Source of the DNA: Fulvimonas sp. R45
Lineage (GTDB): Bacteria; Pseudomonadota; Gammaproteobacteria; Xanthomonadales; Rhodanobacteraceae
Length of the DNA stretch: 64,000 bases
NCBI RefSeq assembly: GCF_030504985.1
Contig: NZ_JASERU010000002.1
Location: 186,001-250,000, forward strand
Direction of reading: 5' to 3'
In this document: positions 31,212-37,861 of the stretch, in pieces
How the letters are laid out: each line of letters begins with the position of its first letter
How positions within the stretch are numbered: position 1 is the stretch's first letter
Notes under the pieces: model-generated
What the model was told of the DNA's origin: nothing
Databases searched by the model: none
The model's input: the letters and a program-made list of their open reading frames with translations, nothing else
Position numbers and translations under genes: made by a program

Positions 31212-31272
31212 TTTACATCGCCCGGTGTCGGGATTACCTTGCGACCTCGACCAGCAACCACAACATCTTGTG
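31212..31272 (+). promoter_or_regulatory. Candidate nrdJ promoter with NrdR-like box
   Basis: A TTTACA (31212-31217) and a weak TACCTT (31235-31240) are spaced by 17 nt. Downstream lies the palindrome CACAACATCTTGTG (31259-31272), which matches 12 of 14 positions of the NrdR box core (cacwAtATaTwGtg). NrdR represses ribonucleotide reductase genes when dATP is plentiful, and a box just after the start site suits repression. A second tandem box at the usual spacing was not convincing. Confidence 0.5.
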
Positions 31273-31378
31273 TGTTCGTGAGGACGGGGAGCCCAGATGC
31301 GGGTGGCGGATGCCGGCTTGCGGGGCTGCGGATTGTGATTCCAGCGGGCGCACCGGCGCCCGGGAGATCGGGAAGAAG

Positions 31379-33526
31379 ATGACTACCATGCGTGCTCCGG
31401 CCAACCAGCGCGAGGCCGCGCCCATCCCCCTGCAGCCCGCCTCGCAGGACATCTGGGACAAGAAGTACCGCCTGCGCACCAAGTCCGGCGAGCCGGTGGA
31501 CGACAGCATCGACGGCACCTGGCAGCGCGTGGCGCGTGCCCTCTCCGAGGTGGAGGCCACGCCGGAACTGCGCGAGCACTGGAACGGGCGCTTCCTGTGG
31601 GCGCTGCGCCACGGCGCGATCCCGGCCGGCCGCATCACCTCCAACGCCGGCGCACTGGAACACAAGCCGGCCACCTCGACGATCAACTGCACGGTGTCGG
31701 GCACCATCCGCGACTCGATGGACGACATCCTGGAGAAGGTGCACGAGGCGGGCCTCACGCTGAAGGCCGGCTGCGGCATCGGCTACGAGTTCTCCACGCT
31801 GCGCCCGCGCGGCGCGTACGTGTCGGGCGCGGGCGCGTACACGTCCGGCCCGCTGTCCTTCATGGACATCTACGACAAGATGTGCTTCACCGTCTCCTCC
31901 GCCGGCGGCCGCCGCGGCGCGCAGATGGGCACGTTCGACGTCAGCCACCCGGACGTGAAGGAATTCATCAAGGCCAAGCGCGAGGACGGCCGGCTGCGCC
32001 AGTTCAACCTCTCGCTGCTGGTCACCGACGGCTTCATGCAGGCGGTCGAACACGACCAGGACTGGCCGCTGGTGTTCCCGGTGCACGTGAAGGAACAGGA
32101 CGAGCTGGACCTCGCCGACCCCGCGAAGGTGGTGTGGCGCGAGTGGCCCACCCACGAGAACTACGTGGAGCGCGAGGACGGCCTGGTCGCCTGCAAGATC
32201 TACGGCCACATCCGGGCGCGGCACCTGTGGGACATGATCATGGTCTCCACGTACGACTACGCGGAGCCCGGCTTCATCCTGATCGACAAGGTCAACGAGA
32301 TGAACAACAACTGGTGGTGCGAGCACATCCGCGCCACCAACCCCTGCGGCGAGCAGCCGCTGCCGCCCTACGGCTCCTGCCTGCTCGGCTCGGTGAACCT
32401 CACCATGTTCGTGCGCGACCCGTTCGGCCCCAAGGCCCGCTTCGACTGGGACGAGTACCGCGAGGTGGTGAAGGTGTTCACCCGCATGCTCGACAACGTG
32501 GTCGAGATCAACGGCCTGCCGCTGCAGCAGCAGCGCGACGAGATCCTGGGCAAGCGCCGCCACGGCATGGGCTTCCTCGGCCTCGGCTCCACCCTGGCCA
32601 TGCTGAAGATGCGCTACGGCGGCGCCGACGCGGTGGCCTTCACCGAGGACGTCTCGCGCGAGATGGCCGTGGCCGGCTGGGAAGTGGCGCTGGACCTGGC
32701 GAAGGAAAAGGGGCCGGCGCCGGTGCTGGCGAAGGACTACACCGTCACCGGGGACATGCTGCGCAAGCGCCCGGAGATGGCGCGGGACGGCTGGAAGGTC
32801 GGCGACGCCATTCCCGGCCGCGTGCTGCACGCGAAGTACAGCCGCTACATGCAGCGCATCGCCGGCGTGGCGCCCAACCTGGTCGAGCAGCTCGCCGAGA
32901 CCGGCGCGCGCTTCACCCACCACAGCTCGATCGCGCCCACCGGCACCATTTCCCTCTCGCTGGCCAACAACGCCAGCAACGGCATCGAGCCCAGCTTCGC
33001 CCACCACTACTCGCGCAACGTGATTCGCGAGGGCAAGAAGACCAAGGAGAAGGTCGAGGTGTACAGCTACGAGCTGCTCGCCTACCGCGCCCTCATCAAC
33101 GCCGACGCGATGCCGCTTTCCGACGACCCCCGGGCCCGGCTGCCCGAGTACTTCGTGGCCGCCGACGACATCGGCCCGAAGGAGCACGTGGACATCCAGG
33201 CCGCGGCGCAGAAATGGATCGACTCGTCCATTTCCAAGACCGCCAACGTGCCCACCGATTACCCCTACGAAGACTTCAAGGACATCTACTTCTACGCCTA
33301 CAAGCAGGGCCTGAAGGGATGCACCACCTTCCGTTTCAACCCGGCCGCCTTCCAGGGCGTGCTGGTGAAGGAAGCAGACCTTGCCAACACCCTCTACCAC
33401 TTCGAACTGGAAGACGGTAGCGTTATCGAACTGAAGGGCAACGAGGAAGTGGAGTACGACGGCGAAATGCACACCGCCGCCAACCTCTTCGATGCCCTGA
33501 AGGAAGGGTACTACGGCAAGTTCTAG
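31379..33526 (+). CDS. nrdJa: Adenosylcobalamin-dependent class II ribonucleotide reductase, catalytic subunit
   Basis: A 715-residue RNR alpha-barrel protein that reduces ribonucleotides to deoxyribonucleotides using a B12-derived thiyl radical. Features: TINCTVSGTIRDSMDDI, KAGCGIGYEFSTLRPRGAYVSGAGAYTSGPLSFMDIYDKMC, N-P-C323-G-E325-Q (radical Cys and catalytic Glu) and the late APTGTISLSLANNASNGIEP. The C-terminus stops at KEGYYGKF without a redox CxxC, as in the split NrdJa of Pseudomonas; the missing cysteines are supplied by the downstream NrdJb gene. The ATG at 31379 is preceded by GGGAAGAAG-type sequence. No cobalamin riboswitch was recognised. Confidence 0.93.
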   Translation: MTTMRAPANQREAAPIPLQPASQDIWDKKYRLRTKSGEPVDDSIDGTWQRVARALSEVEATPELREHWNGRFLWALRHGAIPAGRITSNAGALEHKPATSTINCTVSGTIRDSMDDILEKVHEAGLTLKAGCGIGYEFSTLRPRGAYVSGAGAYTSGPLSFMDIYDKMCFTVSSAGGRRGAQMGTFDVSHPDVKEFIKAKREDGRLRQFNLSLLVTDGFMQAVEHDQDWPLVFPVHVKEQDELDLADPAKVVWREWPTHENYVEREDGLVACKIYGHIRARHLWDMIMVSTYDYAEPGFILIDKVNEMNNNWWCEHIRATNPCGEQPLPPYGSCLLGSVNLTMFVRDPFGPKARFDWDEYREVVKVFTRMLDNVVEINGLPLQQQRDEILGKRRHGMGFLGLGSTLAMLKMRYGGADAVAFTEDVSREMAVAGWEVALDLAKEKGPAPVLAKDYTVTGDMLRKRPEMARDGWKVGDAIPGRVLHAKYSRYMQRIAGVAPNLVEQLAETGARFTHHSSIAPTGTISLSLANNASNGIEPSFAHHYSRNVIREGKKTKEKVEVYSYELLAYRALINADAMPLSDDPRARLPEYFVAADDIGPKEHVDIQAAAQKWIDSSISKTANVPTDYPYEDFKDIYFYAYKQGLKGCTTFRFNPAAFQGVLVKEADLANTLYHFELEDGSVIELKGNEEVEYDGEMHTAANLFDALKEGYYGKF

Positions 33527-33576
33527 ATCGAAGTCCCGCAGCAAAACCAAGTCCACTGCCCGAGGGGATCACCCGC

Positions 33577-34068
33577 ATGTCCATCGAAAACGAAACGCAA
33601 GACAGCACGGCGCCGGCCGCTCCCGCGGCAGTCGCGACTCCCGCCGCTCCCGCGGCCGCGCCCGCCAGGAAGGCGCCGGCCCGCAAGAAGGCGGCTGCGA
33701 AGAAGAAACCTGCCGCAAAGAAGGCCGCCAAGAAGGCGGCGCCTGCGAAGAAGGCCGCCAAGAAGGCTCCGGCGAAGAAGGCCGCCGCCAAGAAGACCGC
33801 GAAGAAGGCGGTGAAGAAGGCCGCCGCGAAGAAGACCGCCAAGAAGGCCGCTCCCGCCAAGAAGGCGGCGAAGAAGGCCACCCGGAAAGTCGCCGCCAAG
33901 AAGGCGGTCAAGAAAGCGGCGAAGAAAGCCGCCGTGAAGAAGGCGGCCCCGAAGAAGGCCGCCAGCAAGAAAGCCGCCAAGGCGGCGAAGAGGTCCACTG
34001 CCAGCAAGAAGGCGACCGTGAAGGCGGCCAAGAAGCCCGCCGCCAGGAAGGCCGCCCGCAAGAAGTAA
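33577..34068 (+). CDS. Histone H1-like AKKA-repeat DNA-binding protein
   Basis: A 163-residue protein. A short acidic/Ala/Pro leader (residues 1-27) precedes about 135 residues composed almost wholly of Lys, Ala, Pro and Thr in repeats such as KKAAPAKKAAKKAPAKKAA. This resembles the H1-like proteins AlgP/AlgR3 of Pseudomonas and HctB-like proteins, which condense DNA or influence gene expression non-specifically. The gene starts 50 nt after nrdJa on the same strand and ends just before a strong terminator, so it is likely cotranscribed with nrdJa. Repeat number is expected to vary between strains. Confidence 0.85.
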   Translation: MSIENETQDSTAPAAPAAVATPAAPAAAPARKAPARKKAAAKKKPAAKKAAKKAAPAKKAAKKAPAKKAAAKKTAKKAVKKAAAKKTAKKAAPAKKAAKKATRKVAAKKAVKKAAKKAAVKKAAPKKAASKKAAKAAKRSTASKKATVKAAKKPAARKAARKK

Positions 34069-34078
34069 GTCCCAGCGC

Positions 34079-34116
34079 ACCCGGCCCGGCCGCGCGCCGG
34101 GCCGGGTGTCTTTTTT
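34079..34116 (+). terminator. Strong terminator after the H1-like gene
   Basis: A perfect 12-bp stem, ACCCGGCCCGGC (34079-34090) with GCCGGGCCGGGT (34096-34107), a 5-nt loop, and a TTTTTT run at 34111-34116. It separates nrdJa and the H1-like gene from nrdJb, only 42 nt upstream of the nrdJb ATG. Confidence 0.88.
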
Positions 34117-34157
34117 CAGCGCCGCGCGCCGCCATCCGACCAGGAAGAACACGAACC

Positions 34158-34898
34158 ATGGCGATCAAGATCGAAAAGAAGATCACGGGCTACAACGTCG
34201 TCAAGCCCGAGGACAAGGCCGCGCCGGCCGCCGCACCCGAAACCAAGGCCAGGGCCGCCGAGCCGCGCCAGGCCGAGGTCATCCAGATGCACGAGAGCCT
34301 GGAGCGCCCCGAGCAGCTCATCGGCTCCACCTTCAAGATCAAGTCGCCGCTGTTCGAGCACGCGCTGTACGTCACCATCAACGACATCGTGCTCAACGCC
34401 GGCACCAAGTACGAGCAGCGCCGCCCCTTCGAGATCTTCATCAACTCGAAGAACATGGACCACTTCCAGTGGATCGTGGCGCTCACCCGCATCCTCTCGG
34501 CCGTGTTCCGCAAGGGCGGCGACGTCACCTTCATCGTGGAGGAGCTGAAGGCCGTGTTCGACCCGCGCGGCGGCTACTTCAAGGCCGGCGGCGTGTACAT
34601 GCCCAGCATCGTGGCCGAGATCGGCGCGGTGATCGAGCAGCATATGAAGAACATCGGCCTCATCCACGACCCGGAGATGAGCGACAGCCAGCGCGCCCTG
34701 ATCGCCGAGAAGCGCGCCGCCTACGAGCAGGCGGCCGGCAAGAAGGACGAGCCGGTCGCCGAGGCCGCCAAGGGCGACGGCAACGCCAATGGCTTCCCGC
34801 CCGGCGCCACGCTGTGCGCCAAGTGCAACACCCAGGCGCTGGTGCTGATGGATGGTTGCCAGACCTGCCTGAATTGCGGGTACTCGAAGTGCGGCTGA
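34158..34898 (+). CDS. nrdJb: Class II ribonucleotide reductase accessory subunit NrdJb
   Basis: A 246-residue protein strongly resembling the Pseudomonas NrdJb partner. It begins IKIEKKITGYNVVKPED, continues through ESLERPEQLIGSTFKIKSPLFEHALYVTINDIVLNAGTKYEQRRPFEIFINSKNMDHFQWIVALTRILSAVFRKGGDVTFIVEE, and ends in a Cys-rich tail (CAKCNTQALVLMDGCQTCLNCGYSKCG). That tail has the zinc-ribbon-like and terminal thiol cysteines that re-reduce the active site in unsplit NrdJ. The ATG follows AGGAAG. A terminator upstream raises the question of how expression is balanced with nrdJa. Confidence 0.9.
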   Translation: MAIKIEKKITGYNVVKPEDKAAPAAAPETKARAAEPRQAEVIQMHESLERPEQLIGSTFKIKSPLFEHALYVTINDIVLNAGTKYEQRRPFEIFINSKNMDHFQWIVALTRILSAVFRKGGDVTFIVEELKAVFDPRGGYFKAGGVYMPSIVAEIGAVIEQHMKNIGLIHDPEMSDSQRALIAEKRAAYEQAAGKKDEPVAEAAKGDGNANGFPPGATLCAKCNTQALVLMDGCQTCLNCGYSKCG

Positions 34899-35040
34899 AG
34901 CCCCTCCCGGCGTCCCGATGACCATGGAGGCCGGCGGGTAAGGCCGGGCAGGCCTGCGGGGCGGGCGGTACTACCGCGCCGGTGGCGGCATCCCTACACT
35001 CCCTGCGAGGGGCTGCCGATGCAGGGCAGGCACGGAGGAC

Positions 35041-36075
35041 ATGCGAATGCCTACTTCGCTGGACATCGCCCAACTGGCGGGCGTGTCGCAATCCACGGTG
35101 TCGCGCGCGCTGCGCGGCGACCCGATGGTGAACGAGAAGACCCGTGACCGGATCCGGGACATCGCCCGCCGGCTTGACTACACCGTCGACAAGAACGCCT
35201 CCAACCTGCGCCTGCAGCAGACCCGCACGCTGGCCCTGCTGTTCTTCGAGGACCCCACTTCCGACGAGTCGAACATCAACCCGTTCTTCCTGTCGATGCA
35301 GGGTTCGATCGCCCGCGTCTGCTCCGAGCGCGGCTACGACCTGCTGGTCTCGTTCCAGCAGATGTCGCGCAACTGGCATGCGGAGTACACCGGCAGCCAC
35401 AAGGCGGACGGGCTGATTCTGCTCGGCTACGGCGATTTCCTCGACTACCGGCACAAGCTCGACGCGCTGGTCCAGTCGGGCACGCGCTTCGTGCGCTGGG
35501 GCTCGGCATTGCCGGACCGGCTGGGCGTCTCCATCGGCAGCGACAACCCGCTCGGCGGCCGCATGGTGACCGAGCACCTGGTGGCCCAGGGGCGCCGCCG
35601 CATCGCCTTCCTGGGCGCGCCCGAGCATTCGCCGGAGGTGATGGAACGCTACCGCGGCTACGAGGCGGCGTTGCGCACGGCCGGGCTGGAGATCGACCCG
35701 GCGTTGCGGATCGACGCGATCACCACCGAACAATCCGGCCACGACGCGGTGCTTTCGCTGCTCGACCGGGGCGTGGCGTTCGACGCCGCCTTCGGCGCCA
35801 GCGACCTGATCGCCATCGGCGCAATGCGCGCGCTGGCCGATCGCGGCCTGCGCGTGCCCGACGACGTGGCGGTGGTCGGCTTCGACGACATCGCCATGGC
35901 CCGGAGCGTCCACCCGCCGCTGACCACCGTGGTGCAGGACACGCGCCGCGCCGGCCGGCTGCTGGTGGAGGCGCTGATCAATCTGATCGAGGGCAAGCCG
36001 GTCCACGCCACCCGCCTGCCGACCCATCTGATCGTGCGGCGTTCCAGCGTCGCAGCCGGTTCCACGGCCGCCTGA
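35041..36075 (+). CDS. LacI-family transcriptional regulator
   Basis: A 344-residue regulator with an N-terminal LacI HTH (LDIAQLAGVSQSTVSRALRGDPMVNEKTRDRIRDIARRLDYTVDKNASNLR, residues 5-57) and a periplasmic-binding-like effector domain ending VVGFDDIAMARSVHPPLTTVVQDTRRAG. A GGAGG ribosome site precedes the ATG. Effectors of this group are sugars. It lies beside the TonB receptor-GH39 and GH13 operons, so it is a candidate binder of the ATACGTAT palindromes at 40.92 kb and 51.34 kb; this is inferred from position only. Confidence 0.92.
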   Translation: MRMPTSLDIAQLAGVSQSTVSRALRGDPMVNEKTRDRIRDIARRLDYTVDKNASNLRLQQTRTLALLFFEDPTSDESNINPFFLSMQGSIARVCSERGYDLLVSFQQMSRNWHAEYTGSHKADGLILLGYGDFLDYRHKLDALVQSGTRFVRWGSALPDRLGVSIGSDNPLGGRMVTEHLVAQGRRRIAFLGAPEHSPEVMERYRGYEAALRTAGLEIDPALRIDAITTEQSGHDAVLSLLDRGVAFDAAFGASDLIAIGAMRALADRGLRVPDDVAVVGFDDIAMARSVHPPLTTVVQDTRRAGRLLVEALINLIEGKPVHATRLPTHLIVRRSSVAAGSTAA

Positions 36076-36135
36076 GCCAGGACGGCTCTTCGCCTTCCAG
36101 GGCCTGGTGGCGAAGCTCGGCAAAAAACAGGAAGG

Positions 36136-36235
36136 CCGTTCGCGCTGAGCGTAGCTTGCGACAGCGGGCGGAGTCGAAGCGCCCGCAGAGCGCCTCTTCG
36201 GCTCCGGCCCTGCGGGCCTGCGCTCAGAGCCTGCC
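36136..36235. repeat. REP-like inverted-repeat element, copy 2 (degenerate right end)
   Basis: The left end CCGTTCGCGCTGAGCGTAG (36136-36154) matches copies 1 and 3, followed by CGGAGTCGAAG. The right end is shortened (GGCCTGCGCTCAGAGCC). It occupies the convergent 234-bp gap between the LacI and GH39 genes, which otherwise shows nothing recognisable. Confidence 0.65.
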
Positions 36236-36309
36236 CCGGACCGGATCCGGGGCGAGGTGAGGTATGGCAGGAGCGAGCCGCCAGTGCCTTGAAGTGGCGC
36301 GCCGCAGGG

Positions 36310-37827
36310 CTAGCGCAACTGCACCACCACCAGCCCCTGCGGCGGGATCTCCACGTTGAACCGGCCGTCGTGCACCGCCACGTGCTCGGGCGCCGCCATG
36401 CGGGCGGCCTCGCGCAGCGTGCGGATCTGCTCCAGGCTGGGATAGTCGGGGCGGCCCATCGCGTCGAACGCCGGGATCACGTTGCCGTGGCGCGTGTCCA
36501 GCCGCCAGACCGTGGCCTCGCCGATGCCGCCGGGATGGTCGATGATGACCTCGAAGCGCTTCGCCTCGCCCTTGGGCGGGCCGGGCACGTAGGTCGTCCC
36601 GCTGCTCACCGGCGGGGCGTAGTTCCACAGCGCCAGCACCAGGCTGCCGTCGCCGCGCCGCGTGGCCAGCACCGGGCCGTCGCCGGCCGGCAGGCGGGTG
36701 TCGCCCAGCCGGTGCAGCATGGTGAAGGCGTTGAACGAGGGCTTCGGGATGCCGCGCTCGGCGACCAGACCAAAGCCGCCGTAGAACGGCGTCTTCACCA
36801 CGCCCTGTTCCTCGAACACGTCGGAGAACGCCCAGAAGCTCATCACGTCCACATGACCGTCGCAGTCGTGGATGACCTTGGCCAGGTAGGGGCCCATGTA
36901 GGTCGCGTCGGTGATGTCGGGCCGGTTGAAGGCCGCGGCGTTGAACTCGCTGAGGATGAAGGGCAGGTGCGGGTATGGCGACGCGGCGATCTGCCGGTGC
37001 ACCTTCCTCACGTCGGGACAGACGTCGCCGTAGGCGTGCGTGCTGACGAAGTCCACCGGCACATGCTGTTCGTGCGCGTGCTTGAGGAAGTCCGGTATCC
37101 AGGCCACGGCGGAGGTCGCGGGGCCGCCCACGCGCAGCCGCGGGCTGACCGCCTTCAGGTCGCGCGCGGTGTGGTCGTAGAGCTTGAAGTAGCTGGCCTG
37201 CGCCGGCGTGCCGTTCCAGAACGCGATGTCGGGCTCGTTCCAGGCCTCGAAATACCAGCTCGACACCTCGTCGATGCCGTAGCGCGCGACCAGGTGCCGC
37301 GCGAAGGCCTCGATCAGGCCGTCCCACAACGCGTAGCTCTTCGGCGGCGAGGCGCGCAGCTTGTAGAAGAACGGCTTGGCGGCGTCGGGGTGGCTGTCCA
37401 GGTCCGGCGGCATGAAGCTCAGCTCGATGTAGGGCTTCACGCCGAGCGCGAGCAGGCCGTCGTAGATCTGGTCGACGTAGGAAAAGTTGTAGATCGGCCG
37501 GTCCTGCTTGTCCAGGGTGAACACCCCGACGTCCTCGTCGAGGATGCCGTGGGCGCGCACGTAGGCGAAGCCGGTGGCCTGCTTCACCATGCGCATGTCG
37601 CGCCGGTAGCTGGCGCGCAAGGCCAGCGCCGCGCGGCCGGAGCCGAACATCCGTTCCCAGAAGTGCGGGAAGGGCGCGCCCTTGGCCTGGGCGTCCACGT
37701 TCACCCGGATCGCCGGCGGCGGCGCCGGCGTGGTGGTCGTGGCCGGGGCGGCCGCGGCGGCCAGCAGCGAAGCCAGCGCGCAGGGCGCGAGCAGCGCGTT
37801 GCGGAAACGGTGGAGCGTGGAAGTCAT
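36310..37827 (-). CDS. Exported GH39 beta-xylosidase-like glycosidase
   Basis: A 505-residue glycoside hydrolase with an N-terminal hydrophobic signal segment (LLAPCALASLLAAAAAPA). GH39 hallmarks: FPHFWERMFGSGRAALALRASYRRDMR near residue 53, E198 in YFEAWNEPDIAFW (acid/base) and E294 in FILSEFNAAAFNR (nucleophile), a retaining clan GH-A arrangement, then a C-terminal beta-domain. Known GH39 enzymes are beta-xylosidases and alpha-L-iduronidases; the length and SGRA motif favour the bacterial xylosidase branch. It follows the TonB receptor by 34 nt on the same strand, so it is probably in its operon and acts on the imported glycan. Confidence 0.88.
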   Translation of the reverse strand: MTSTLHRFRNALLAPCALASLLAAAAAPATTTTPAPPPAIRVNVDAQAKGAPFPHFWERMFGSGRAALALRASYRRDMRMVKQATGFAYVRAHGILDEDVGVFTLDKQDRPIYNFSYVDQIYDGLLALGVKPYIELSFMPPDLDSHPDAAKPFFYKLRASPPKSYALWDGLIEAFARHLVARYGIDEVSSWYFEAWNEPDIAFWNGTPAQASYFKLYDHTARDLKAVSPRLRVGGPATSAVAWIPDFLKHAHEQHVPVDFVSTHAYGDVCPDVRKVHRQIAASPYPHLPFILSEFNAAAFNRPDITDATYMGPYLAKVIHDCDGHVDVMSFWAFSDVFEEQGVVKTPFYGGFGLVAERGIPKPSFNAFTMLHRLGDTRLPAGDGPVLATRRGDGSLVLALWNYAPPVSSGTTYVPGPPKGEAKRFEVIIDHPGGIGEATVWRLDTRHGNVIPAFDAMGRPDYPSLEQIRTLREAARMAAPEHVAVHDGRFNVEIPPQGLVVVQLR

Positions 37828-37861
37828 GGCTTCTCCCGGCAGGATCGGATCGCGTGCCGCG

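Noticed and set aside
31127-31378. Possible cobalamin riboswitch upstream of the B12-dependent reductase
   Set aside because: No B12-box sequence or the expected long structured leader could be recognised; the NrdR-like box explains the regulation better.
33650-34065. Short repeated units (AAGAAGGCGGC-like) resembling a CRISPR or microsatellite array
   Set aside because: No spacers or fixed-length repeats; they encode the Lys/Ala repeats of the H1-like protein in frame.
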